Shown: positions 1-6,516, counted from the stretch's first letter. The stretch: 6,786 nucleotides of DNA from Planctomycetota bacterium (GCA_029243845.1 JAQWRF010000004.1:1-6786); one strand, 5' to 3'. The notes: a model not told the origin generated them from the letters alone. A program made the numbers and translations.

Positions 1-2275
1 TATCCGAAGCCGAGCTTGAAGCTTGCACCGACAACCACTTGTCGACCACCAAGTCTTCATCTTGCCACTTCTCGAAGAAATCAGACAGCGCCGTTTGGCG
101 CTGCGGCACATCGAGATTTGCGAGACATGCCAACGCCGAGATGGAATCGGTCATATTGCTTGCAGCAGCAAATTGGCTGGCACACATTTCTACACCGTTA
201 GCCGCACTGGCTACACTCAAGTAGCTCAAGCAGACATTACGCAGACGGCGACGGCCAATTTGTTCTTGGCTAGGCTCGTACGCTTCGTCGCTCGACATGG
301 CGTCATAAAGCTCGCTAAACTTATTCTGCAATCGGTCAGCCACGGCAGTGCGTAGAACCTTGCGCGCGCTCTGCAGTAATTCTGGGTCGATGACATCAAG
401 CTGCCCGCTTAAGGCGGCGTGGCCAGGCAAACATAACAAGTACGACTTCATGCCCGGCGACAATTGCTTGTCATTGGCAATTTCTACCATCGAGTCAAGG
501 AACCTAGGGTTGGGAGCAATGCTTTTGCCTTCTGCCAAGCTAGCCATTAAATCAAAAATGGCACGTGTCGCAAAACGCTGACCCGCTTCCCAGCGATTGA
601 AAGTGTCGCTGTCATACGACATGAGCACCTGCAAATCACTATCGCTTTGTTCGAAGTCAAGCGTGACTGGCGCCGAGAATTTACGCAAGGTGGATACTAC
701 GGGTTCCGTCGTGATATTTTCAAAAACGAAATCTTGGCGTTGCTCGCATAATTCAAGAACACGCTCGGCAGCTAAGGCATTGCCATCTCTGTCAAATAAT
801 GCCGTGAGCAAAGGGATGTGAAAAGGAAGCTTTTCATCTTGGCCTGGAGTCGGCTGACAGCTTTGCTCGCAACTTAAAACGAAACGTTGTGCATCGGCAT
901 CGTAAGAAGTTGATAAACTAATTTTCGGAGTGCCCGCTTGTGAGTACCACAGTTCGAACTGAGAAAAATCGCGGTTGTTCGCATCGGCAATAGACAAACG
1001 GAAATCGTCACAGCTCACTGCCTGACCATCATAGCGCTCGAAGTACAAGTCGCTACCGCTGCGGAAGCCATCGGCACCGACCAGAGTGTGCATCATGCGG
1101 ATGACCTCGGCGCCTTTGTTATAGACGGTTGAGGTGTAGAAATTATCCATCGCCACGTAAGAATCAGGACGGATAGGATGCGCCATTGGCCCCATATCTT
1201 CTCTGAATTGCACCGAGCGCAGTACATTAACATCGTCGATGCGTTTCAATGCAGCATCGCCCATATCGGCGCTAAACTGCTGATCGCGGAACACTGTGAG
1301 CCCTTCTTTCAGCGTTAGCTGAAACCAATCGCGGCAAGTGATGCGGTTGCCCGTGTAGTTATGAAAATACTCGTGGCCGATGACACCTTCGATGCCTTCG
1401 TAATCGCTATCGGTAGCTGTCTCAGGTGACGACAGAACATAAGCCGTATTAAACACGTTAAGCGATTTGTTTTCCATCGCCCCCATATTGAAATCGCCGA
1501 CCGCAACAATGTTATAAATCTCTAAGTCGTATTCGAAGCCATAAACTTCTTCGTCCCACTTCATCGACTCTATTAACGATTGCATCGCATAGCCCAACTT
1601 GTCGGCGTTTTCGTGCTCGCTGTAAACGTATAGGTCAACAAGTTTGCCACTACAAGTGGTAAATGTGTCGCGCAACACACCGAGATCGCCGGCCACCAAT
1701 GCAAACAAGTACGACGGCTTAGGATGCGGATCGTGCCATTCGGAATAATGGCGACCATCGGCAGTATCACCGCTATCCATCAAATTACCATTGCTGAGTA
1801 GCACTGGAAATTTTTCTTTGTCGGCGCTCAGGCTGACCTTGAAAGTCGTCATTACATCTGGACGATCTAAGTAATAAGTAATACGACGAAAGCCCAAAGA
1901 CTCGCATTGAGTACAGAACATTGATCCCGATTTGTACAGACCAGAAAGGCTCGTGTTTAGTTGCGGTTGAATTTTAACCACCGTCTTCAAAACAAAACTT
2001 TCGGCAACGTCTAGCAGCTGTAAACCTTCGTCGCTGAGCAGATACTGTTCTGCTGACAAGGCCATGCCATCGATAGATATCTCTTGCAGCTCAAGGTCTT
2101 CTCCATCTAAAAAAAGTTTGGTGGCGTTTGAATCTGTTCTGCGACTAAAGTTAAGCTCGGCCGTAACTAAAGCGTATTCGTCTTCGAGAAAGAAATCGAG
2201 GTGGACTTGATCGATGCGAAAATCAGTCGGGGCGTAATCTTTGCGGTATTTAACTGTGGCAGTTGTATCTGACAT
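1..2275 (-). CDS. pepN: Aminopeptidase N, M1 family (3' end beyond window)
   Basis: A zinc metallo-aminopeptidase of the M1 family, E. coli PepN type, which removes N-terminal residues from peptides in the cytoplasm during peptide turnover. Reading from ATG 2275, 758 codons are visible. The exopeptidase motif GAMEN is at residues 265-269. The zinc site HEYFH has H301, E302 and H305, and the third ligand E324 lies in LTLKEG. The catalytic tyrosine is Y385 (YNKGAE). Q123 and E125 sit in the TQCESLGFRRITYYLDRPD segment that forms the S1 pocket. Each of these falls four residues later than I recall for E. coli PepN (870 aa), so about 110 C-terminal residues are missing off the left edge. The start fits the family (KYRKDY near residue 10). 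No Shine-Dalgarno sequence precedes it. It follows the iron-sulfur gene by 35 bases with no visible terminator, so co-transcription is possible. No signal peptide is present. Confidence 0.96.
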   Translation of the reverse strand, partial: MSDTTATVKYRKDYAPTDFRIDQVHLDFFLEDEYALVTAELNFSRRTDSNATKLFLDGEDLELQEISIDGMALSAEQYLLSDEGLQLLDVAESFVLKTVVKIQPQLNTSLSGLYKSGSMFCTQCESLGFRRITYYLDRPDVMTTFKVSLSADKEKFPVLLSNGNLMDSGDTADGRHYSEWHDPHPKPSYLFALVAGDLGVLRDTFTTCSGKLVDLYVYSEHENADKLGYAMQSLIESMKWDEEVYGFEYDLEIYNIVAVGDFNMGAMENKSLNVFNTAYVLSSPETATDSDYEGIEGVIGHEYFHNYTGNRITCRDWFQLTLKEGLTVFRDQQFSADMGDAALKRIDDVNVLRSVQFREDMGPMAHPIRPDSYVAMDNFYTSTVYNKGAEVIRMMHTLVGADGFRSGSDLYFERYDGQAVSCDDFRLSIADANNRDFSQFELWYSQAGTPKISLSTSYDADAQRFVLSCEQSCQPTPGQDEKLPFHIPLLTALFDRDGNALAAERVLELCEQRQDFVFENITTEPVVSTLRKFSAPVTLDFEQSDSDLQVLMSYDSDTFNRWEAGQRFATRAIFDLMASLAEGKSIAPNPRFLDSMVEIANDKQLSPGMKSYLLCLPGHAALSGQLDVIDPELLQSARKVLRTAVADRLQNKFSELYDAMSSDEAYEPSQEQIGRRRLRNVCLSYLSVASAANGVEMCASQFAAASNMTDSISALACLANLDVPQRQTALSDFFEKWQDEDLVVDKWLSVQASSSASD

Positions 2276-2310
2276 TAGGGGCAAATTTTATCGACGCGCA
2301 CCGATTAATG

Positions 2311-3801
2311 TTAGTGTTGTTCGAGGTGACTACCTATTTTTTCTATATATTCTTGAGCGGCAGCGTATTTGGCGTCATCGGCAGTGATTTGCTGCATCCA
2401 TTCGATGGCCTGCTGACTGTCCCCCTGTATCCCATAGTGAATTCCTAGTTGGAAAATCACTTCACCAAAGCCTGGGCGGTAGTCCAACACCGACAGCATA
2501 TAGTCTTCGAAGAGCTTATTATTACCTTCGGCGAGGTGTCGCCACGCATGCACGTAATCGTTGCGCTCAAAGCCCGCGTATGACAAAACCGTAGTGCGGC
2601 TAGCATAGTCATCGGCGAGTAAGAAGTTTTGCGAGGATTCTAGCTTCAATGGCAGCACAAGCTCACCGCGTAAATAGGACATACGCATATCAAAAGTTTG
2701 GTTGAAATAATGATCGCGCATCAGCGCCTGAGATTGGACCAACCCGGAATGCGCGAAAAACACTATGGCTAGCAAATGTGCCGTGTATTTAACCTTTGAT
2801 CGCTTCATGGAAAGGTTTTTCTTCTTTAGGGCTAGAGCGCTGTGAGCAGCCACCAAACCAAATCCTAAAGCCAACAAAAATGGTACTGCCCCGAACAAGT
2901 CGTGAGTCGCGAAAAACCCGAAGCAAAAACCCAGCGCTAGAACCAATTCTTCACTGAGAGATAGTGGGTGTCGCTGCGGCGCATTCGGGGTGCTTGAACT
3001 ACGGAGCACCGTCGGCGTAGACAATTGAAAACTAAGTGCCTGATTAGGGCAGCTCGCAACGCAATCTAAGGTTTTCATACACTTGTTGTCGACTACCGCG
3101 CCAAACTCTTTGATTTCTTGGTGGACGATTACGTCAGAGCTACATGCCTTTGTGCAAGCCATACATGAGTTACACAGGTTTGGATCAACAACAATACGAC
3201 CTACTGAAAAAGAATCGCTCGCACCAAGAATAGCCCCATACGGACAAGCGTAATTACAGAACGCTTTGTTGCCGAGTAAATACACCACATAGCATCCTGC
3301 TATCAGAAACGTGATCACTGAAATTGTCGGGCCGGGGAATGTTTTCCAGAAAGATTCTGTCACCCATTCGCTAGATGCATGCTGCACGCCGCCAGAACTT
3401 ATTCTTGAATATAATGGGACCAAGAACATCCAAACGAATGCCATGATTGGCACGATTCGCAAAGCACGCGAACGAAGTGGACGCACACGAACTTTGAGAC
3501 GACGCAACACCCAAGCGCAAGCATCTTGAACAGCCAGGAAATGGCATGCCCATCCACAAAAAAAGCGGCCGAAGAGTAAGGTGCTGGCGATGGCAACACC
3601 GAGAACTATCAGTCCAGGGTTAATGACTTTCTCGCGAGCGAACCTACTTGCTTCGGATGGCTCAAGTGGCGCTAAGCTACTGCCTGTTAGTAGCCAATGC
3701 GCAATATGCGCAAGCAGTAAAACTTGCACCAAGACCAAAACCAAAGCTCGCCGTCGCGAGTTACGCAGACGGCGAGCTTGAGGATCAATTAATTCAACCA
3801 A
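2311..3801 (-). CDS. Membrane 4Fe-4S protein, CcoG/NapH-like, with periplasmic TPR-like C-terminus
   Basis: A 496-residue polytopic membrane protein likely to move electrons across or along the inner membrane; its partner is unknown. Helices are apparent near residues 19-38, 60-81, 113-131 and 157-176. Two membrane-edge cysteine motifs, CGWACHF (C82, C86, then C95) and CNYACPYG (C182, C186), resemble those of the NapH/NosR/CcoG group. A ferredoxin domain follows: C210, C213, C216 and C220 form a full 4Fe-4S motif. The second motif has C241, C247 and C251, with Thr244 where a fourth cysteine is expected. Further helices lie near 284-325 and 338-356. The tail (361-496) is probably periplasmic and contains one convincing TPR-like unit near 444-477. 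The start is TTG at 3801; a TAA two codons upstream in frame rules out anything earlier, and no Shine-Dalgarno is seen. The gene lies three bases after the secreted-protein gene and 35 before pepN. I do not assign ccoG: length and tail differ from cytochrome oxidase maturation CcoG. Confidence 0.88.
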   Translation of the reverse strand: MVELIDPQARRLRNSRRRALVLVLVQVLLLAHIAHWLLTGSSLAPLEPSEASRFAREKVINPGLIVLGVAIASTLLFGRFFCGWACHFLAVQDACAWVLRRLKVRVRPLRSRALRIVPIMAFVWMFLVPLYSRISSGGVQHASSEWVTESFWKTFPGPTISVITFLIAGCYVVYLLGNKAFCNYACPYGAILGASDSFSVGRIVVDPNLCNSCMACTKACSSDVIVHQEIKEFGAVVDNKCMKTLDCVASCPNQALSFQLSTPTVLRSSSTPNAPQRHPLSLSEELVLALGFCFGFFATHDLFGAVPFLLALGFGLVAAHSALALKKKNLSMKRSKVKYTAHLLAIVFFAHSGLVQSQALMRDHYFNQTFDMRMSYLRGELVLPLKLESSQNFLLADDYASRTTVLSYAGFERNDYVHAWRHLAEGNNKLFEDYMLSVLDYRPGFGEVIFQLGIHYGIQGDSQQAIEWMQQITADDAKYAAAQEYIEKIGSHLEQH

Positions 3802-3804
3802 TGA

Positions 3805-5031
3805 TTATTGTGGGATTTGTGCGTTTACAAACGAATAAGGCGGAGCTCCTGGCTTGAAGCTGAACACTCCTACTTTCCCTGTACGTGGTGCAGAGTTTGC
3901 GACAAAAGAGTAGCTGTATGCACTCCCCCATCGAACCGCGTTGTTTAGCGGAGAGTCTTGGTATGAACCGCCAACCCACGCCATAACGCGGCGCTGTGTG
4001 CCAGGGTAAAGACCATCATATTCGAACCAGTCTGTATTATTCAAGACATCGTCACTATGGTAATCAATATCCTTAAAAGTTTTGTAGTTCAAAGAGACAT
4101 TACCGGCGACAGGTACAGCAAACGCACGCACTGCTATCTCAGAGTCTCTATTGTAAACAGAGTAAGCATAGTGCCAGTTTCCATTAGGTAGCTGAGTGGC
4201 TTTTGACGCAACAAACACGCTACCATCATTAGGCAATTGTAATTCGCTGATGCTCACACCAGGGTCAGCAGACTTCCACGCGTCAACACAATATTCGGCA
4301 CGCTGGGTGGCCCCGACGAAACTTACTCCAAAGCTAGAACCATTAGAGAAAGAAACTTCGCGCCACGAAACGTTGTTCGCTCCGTTGCCTTGCAGCATAC
4401 AATCCTCAGGTGTTAGGTACTGGATTTCAACGAAGTAACGAGCACCGACGTTGAGAGCTGAGTCGAGATCGTCGTTATCTACAATGACACGGCGGGCAAG
4501 GCGACCAGAGTAAGAAGGATCCAAGACAGGCGGGTACGGGAAGTATCCAGAGTAGGCATTCACTTCAGAGCGCGCACTAAGGTCAGATTGGAAGCCATTC
4601 AAATAAGCACTGTAAGGGTCAGAGCAACCTATTCCCAGAGTCGAATAACCTGTTGGGATACAAGTACCACAGAGGCTTTGATCAAGAGCAGCGAAGCCCT
4701 GCTTCACCCAGTTCATACCAATTTGCTCGAACAGTCCGTCCTTGAGTCGGAATAGGTTTGTTGAAATAATCGGATGATTATTGTTGTAAGACGTCCAAGT
4801 CAGGGGCGCGTCACCTATATTACAGGAGATAGAACCAAAGCTAAAAGATGACTGGGAGCCGCTTTTGCCATGAGAAATATAGTCGTAAATATCGCCGACG
4901 ATAATATCTGGTTGCGGAGAGCCCGTAGTATTGTTGGTAGCCGAGGCAGTCAGTTGACTAGCAACGAGGCCGGCGATGGTGGCGCCGACTAGTAATACCG
5001 GCAAGGCGATTCTGGAGAATGGGGAGTTCAT
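3805..5031 (-). CDS. Conserved secreted protein of unknown function
   Basis: A 408-residue exported protein whose function I cannot name. Residues 1-31 form a signal peptide: a basic start with R7, a hydrophobic run at about 8-28, and a likely cleavage near ASA at 29-31. The mature part has six cysteines (C70, C121, C124, C136, C211, C248), an even number that suits disulfides outside the cytoplasm. Segments at 67-73 (GSISCNIG), 86-95 (HPIISTNLFR), 100-113 (LFEQIGMNWVKQGF) and 136-140 (CSDPY) resemble a family of hypothetical proteins I recall from planctomycetes and some marine bacteria. The middle and end (about 195-408) are rich in beta-strand-like, aromatic and Asn/Ser/Gly residues and look like extracellular beta-sandwich material. 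There is no anchor, LPXTG or obvious sorting tail. ATG 5031 is the natural start because the signal peptide begins there, though no Shine-Dalgarno precedes it. The leader holds an unusual pyrimidine tract, and the TAA stop is followed almost at once by the next gene in the same frame. Confidence 0.85.
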   Translation of the reverse strand: MNSPFSRIALPVLLVGATIAGLVASQLTASATNNTTGSPQPDIIVGDIYDYISHGKSGSQSSFSFGSISCNIGDAPLTWTSYNNNHPIISTNLFRLKDGLFEQIGMNWVKQGFAALDQSLCGTCIPTGYSTLGIGCSDPYSAYLNGFQSDLSARSEVNAYSGYFPYPPVLDPSYSGRLARRVIVDNDDLDSALNVGARYFVEIQYLTPEDCMLQGNGANNVSWREVSFSNGSSFGVSFVGATQRAEYCVDAWKSADPGVSISELQLPNDGSVFVASKATQLPNGNWHYAYSVYNRDSEIAVRAFAVPVAGNVSLNYKTFKDIDYHSDDVLNNTDWFEYDGLYPGTQRRVMAWVGGSYQDSPLNNAVRWGSAYSYSFVANSAPRTGKVGVFSFKPGAPPYSFVNAQIPQ

Positions 5032-5041
5032 TTTTATTGCT

Positions 5042-5068
5042 AAGAGAAAAAGGAGGAGGGAGGGGGGA
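5042..5068. other. Uninterrupted purine/pyrimidine tract in leader of secreted-protein gene
   Basis: Twenty-seven consecutive purines on the plus strand, with G-runs of 2, 2, 3 and 6. The tract sits between the end of the GIY-YIG gene and ATG 5031. On the minus strand, the sense of the downstream gene, it is all C and T and contains CCTCCTT, which equals the anti-Shine-Dalgarno core of 16S rRNA. The G-rich strand is the transcription template and could form a two-layer G-quadruplex or, with its complement, triplex DNA; that part is inference. The plus-strand AAGGAGG at 5050-5056 is a perfect ribosome-site sequence but has no ATG, GTG or TTG at a usable distance. Confidence 0.7.
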
Positions 5069-5081
5069 TATCCAAGTATAG

Positions 5082-5372
5082 CTAATAATCCAAACGTTCG
5101 CGCCTGCTTAAAGACTTTATTTGAGCCTCAAGTGCCTGTGCATCGCTTCTAGACCCTATATTCTCTATCTTTTTCATAACTCGCCATGGGCGCCCTGCCC
5201 GCGTCGACTTAGCGCCACCAATTATTTCTCCATTATGCTGCGCCAATCTTTTAGCCATCTCTAAACAAACACCAACATAGGTGCGGCTATCGTCCGCCGA
5301 AATCAGAATGTAGACCGTCCATTTTTTATCTGATTTTGAAGAAGATTTGTTGTTTATGGTGTGCTTTGGCAT
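5082..5372 (-). CDS. Small GIY-YIG nuclease-family protein (UPF0213/SLX1-N-like)
   Basis: A 96-residue protein that is essentially one GIY-YIG domain, the metal-dependent nuclease fold found in UvrC, SLX1 and small bacterial proteins of the UPF0213 type. The GIY strand reads VYIL at 20-23 and the YIG strand reads TYVGV at 31-35. R42 (KRLAQHN) is the expected catalytic arginine, and H46 and N47 complete the usual QHN motif. E82 in ALEAQIK is the expected metal-binding glutamate. GGAKSTRAGRPW at 52-63 looks more like the SLX1 branch than typical UPF0213. Residues 1-17 form a lysine/serine-rich leader of low complexity. All key residues are present, so an active nuclease is plausible, but the substrates of such small bacterial members are poorly known. 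ATG 5372 is the only reasonable start; no Shine-Dalgarno precedes it. The gene is divergent from the tRNA, 31 bases away, and ends 50 bases before the secreted-protein gene. Confidence 0.9.
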   Translation of the reverse strand: MPKHTINNKSSSKSDKKWTVYILISADDSRTYVGVCLEMAKRLAQHNGEIIGGAKSTRAGRPWRVMKKIENIGSRSDAQALEAQIKSLSRRERLDY

Positions 5373-5381
5373 TGCTAATAC

Positions 5382-5387
5382 TATTAT
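5382..5387 (+). promoter_or_regulatory. Possible -10 element for tRNA-Arg
   Basis: TATTAT lies 16 bases before the first base of the mature tRNA, giving a plausible start near 5394 and a short 5' leader for RNase P to remove. I see no good -35 hexamer at 16-18 bases. It overlaps, on the other strand, a possible -10 for the GIY-YIG gene. Confidence 0.3.
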
Positions 5388-5388
5388 A
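5383..5388 (-). promoter_or_regulatory. Possible -10 element for the GIY-YIG gene
   Basis: A consensus TATAAT on the minus strand, ending 10 bases before ATG 5372, would start transcription only a few bases before the start codon. Any -35 element would fall inside the tRNA gene (about 5406-5411), where the sequence does not match TTGACA. Confidence 0.3.
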
Positions 5389-5403
5389 TGCTCACCAATG
5401 TGT

Positions 5404-5480
5404 GCGCTCGTAGCTCAGCTGGATAGAGCATCGGACTTCTAATCCGACGGTCGAGGGTTCGAATCCTTCCGGGCGCACCA
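5404..5480 (+). tRNA. tRNA-Arg (anticodon TCT)
   Basis: A 77-base cloverleaf that reads AGA codons. The acceptor stem GCGCTCG (5404-5410) pairs with CGGGCGC (5470-5476), with one T-G wobble. The D arm is GCTC/GAGC. The anticodon stem TCGGA/TCCGA encloses loop CTTCTAA, whose positions 34-36 are TCT. The T stem is GAGGG/CCTTC (one wobble) around TTCGAAT. The discriminator is A5477 and CCA is encoded at 5478-5480. The gene stands alone among minus-strand genes. I see no second copy of its 3' end and no integrase gene in the window, so nothing shows it acting as an integration site here. Confidence 0.97.
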
Positions 5481-5495
5481 TTTTCCCTTTAAGGG

Positions 5496-5555
5496 AGTGA
5501 TGAGAGTTTGCGGAGAACACTAGAAGCAGTGTTCATGGTCAAATCCTTTCTCACT
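5496..5555. repeat. Imperfect palindrome (long stem-loop) downstream of tRNA-Arg
   Basis: Inverted repeat in the gap between the tRNA and the GFA-family gene. Paired blocks from outside inward: AGTGA (5496-5500) with TCACT (5551-5555); one bulged T5501; GAGAG (5502-5506) with CTTTC (5546-5550, one wobble); bulge TC 5544-5545; TTTG (5507-5510) with CAAA (5540-5543); an internal loop; then a perfect seven-base stem GAACACT (5515-5521) with AGTGTTC (5528-5534) around loop AGAAGC. That gives 21 pairs in about 60 bases. Neither side is followed by a T-run, so it is not a standard terminator. It could be a dispersed palindromic repeat, a small RNA, or a 3'-end stabiliser or processing structure. 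Confidence 0.6.
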
Positions 5556-5560
5556 ATACG

Positions 5561-6040
5561 TCAATCAAGAGGAGTTCCGTCTGATTTCAATGGACTATCG
5601 GGCGGAAACACTTTGAACTTCGGAAGGCCATCATCCCAGTCAAAGAGCCTATTTTCATAATTGAGATGAAGTTGGGGCTTCCATTCATCTGGAATGCGAT
5701 CAGCGCCATGATCGGATCCGGCATCCCCCCGCCGTAAATCAAGCGAGACGGGAAAGACTACACGAAAGCCCATTCCTTCTTGATACTGCATCACTGGTCC
5801 GTGACACATTTTGCAAGTTACCAGATGAAACTTATCGAGCACCCGTGTTTGAAGCAGCTCATCCCCTTGCGTAACCTCAACAGAATTTTCTCCATGCAGT
5901 GCAATTAGGTGCGCTGGCGAGACACCTTTTGATCGAGTACAGTTGGGGCAATGGCAAAGGCCATTCATCATCACTTCACCGCGGGCCAAGTATTCAACGG
6001 CCCCGCAGTGACAAGCTCCTTTTGCTTTCAATTCTTTCAT
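5561..6040 (-). CDS. GFA/CENP-V family zinc-binding protein
   Basis: A 159-residue protein with the fold named after glutathione-dependent formaldehyde-activating enzyme (Gfa). The zinc-site cysteines are all present: C10 and C12 in GACHCGAVEY, C29, C31 and C34 in CHCPNC, and C76 and C79 in TCKMCHGP. C29/C31/C34 normally bind the catalytic zinc and the other pairs a structural zinc. The tail after about residue 95 (Trp/Pro/Asp-rich, with LHLNYENRLFDW) matches the usual C-terminal region. Gfa adds glutathione to formaldehyde, but most members have no proven substrate and adduct detoxification is only a guess. ATG 6040 is chosen because homologues begin just before the first CxC motif; it lies 10 bases past the upstream stop. 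An in-frame GTG at 6067 would add nine residues and overlap the upstream gene, but has no better ribosome site. Second gene of a two-gene unit. Confidence 0.9.
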   Translation of the reverse strand: MKELKAKGACHCGAVEYLARGEVMMNGLCHCPNCTRSKGVSPAHLIALHGENSVEVTQGDELLQTRVLDKFHLVTCKMCHGPVMQYQEGMGFRVVFPVSLDLRRGDAGSDHGADRIPDEWKPQLHLNYENRLFDWDDGLPKFKVFPPDSPLKSDGTPLD

Positions 6041-6050
6041 TTTCTTTTTA

Positions 6051-6425
6051 TTAGCTTGGTGGAGCACCGCCTGTGTGCGTAAAGGATTTACTCACGATGA
6101 GCCAATTGTCATTAATTTTCGCCAGAGAAAATACATCCGTAAAAGAAACACTTCCCCAGAAGTTCTCTTCATCAACAATGGCGAGAGCAATATCGCCGAA
6201 CTCGTCAATCTTCCTGATTGAAGCAGAAAATTGACCGTCGACATCGGCGGGTTGCGCAGAAATCATTCCTATCATGTCCTGAATAGGTACATCAACACGC
6301 TGGTCGCCAAGTGCACCAAACACCCTAGCGTCTGGGTGAAAGGCAGCATTTAAAGATTCTGAATTACCGGTGGCAACCCCTTCAATATAAAGTTCAATGG
6401 CCGAATTAGGTGAGGTATTTGTCAT
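6051..6425 (-). CDS. NTF2-fold protein, lumazine-binding-like/SnoaL-like
   Basis: A 124-residue single-domain protein of the NTF2-like cone fold. Features seen are an N-terminal helix (IELYIEGVATGN, 10-21), the FHPDARVFGALG turn at 29-40 typical of the putative lumazine-binding group, the strand GDIALAIVDE at 78-87, FWGSVSFTD at 89-97, and the terminal strand with FSLAKINDNWLIVSKSF at 99-115. It has no signal peptide. Members bind small molecules or act as enzymes, but this sequence does not identify a ligand. It is the first gene of a unit with the GFA-family gene, 10 bases apart, which hints at a shared small-molecule role (inference). ATG 6425 is the only start; an in-frame TAA lies a few codons upstream. 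The only GGAGGG is 19 bases away, which is too far for normal initiation. Confidence 0.87.
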   Translation of the reverse strand: MTNTSPNSAIELYIEGVATGNSESLNAAFHPDARVFGALGDQRVDVPIQDMIGMISAQPADVDGQFSASIRKIDEFGDIALAIVDEENFWGSVSFTDVFSLAKINDNWLIVSKSFTHTGGAPPS

Positions 6426-6444
6426 AGTTACAGCTTACAAAGTT

Positions 6445-6450
6445 CCCTCC
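6445..6450 (-). promoter_or_regulatory. Shine-Dalgarno-like GGAGGG at unusual distance
   Basis: GGAGGG on the minus strand, 19 bases before ATG 6425 rather than the usual 5-9. No other in-frame start lies between them. The intervening bases hold a short direct repeat, TGTAAGC then TGTAACT. The site may be fortuitous. Confidence 0.25.
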
Positions 6451-6516
6451 AAAGAAAGCAATAATCGCAGAAATACTTTTTTGAAATTTCATCCGCTATA
6501 AAATCAAATTGTACTT

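Noticed and set aside
23..821. Plus-strand open frames opposite pepN.
   Set aside because: They lie antisense to a well-conserved gene with all catalytic motifs and have no recognisable protein features.
2276..2310. A pepN promoter in the short gap, with TAAAAT as a -10.
   Set aside because: No -35 match at 16-18 bases; the call would rest on an A/T-rich hexamer alone.
2263..2448. Plus-strand open frame across the pepN/iron-sulfur gene boundary.
   Set aside because: It is antisense to the end of the iron-sulfur gene; its hydrophobic look comes from the reverse complement of that coding region.
2683..2808. Separate gene starting at ATG 2808, inside the iron-sulfur gene, with a signal-peptide-like start (MKRSKVKY, then a hydrophobic run ending SQA).
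   Set aside because: The frame is continuous with the upstream domains, there is no good ribosome site, and a helix ending in AHSG followed by a periplasmic tail seems to be part of the family architecture as I recall it.
5050..5056. AAGGAGG on the plus strand as a ribosome site.
   Set aside because: No ATG, GTG or TTG follows at a suitable distance on the plus strand, and no plus-strand gene lies there.
5484..5496. TCCC/GGGA hairpin after the tRNA as a terminator.
   Set aside because: The stem has only four pairs and no T-run follows it.
5404..5560. tRNA-Arg as the attachment site of an integrated island, or the palindrome as an integron attC site.
   Set aside because: There is no integrase, no repeated tRNA 3' end in the window, and the palindrome lacks the GTTRRRY and RYYYAAC core sites.
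6041..6067. GTG 6067 as start of the GFA-family gene.
   Set aside because: It overlaps the upstream gene by 17 bases, has no ribosome site, and adds a Lys-rich stretch not expected before the first CxC motif; ATG 6040 fits the family better.
6483..6490. GAAATTTC palindrome as an operator.
   Set aside because: It is an eight-base palindrome in A/T-rich sequence, too short and common to support a regulator site.
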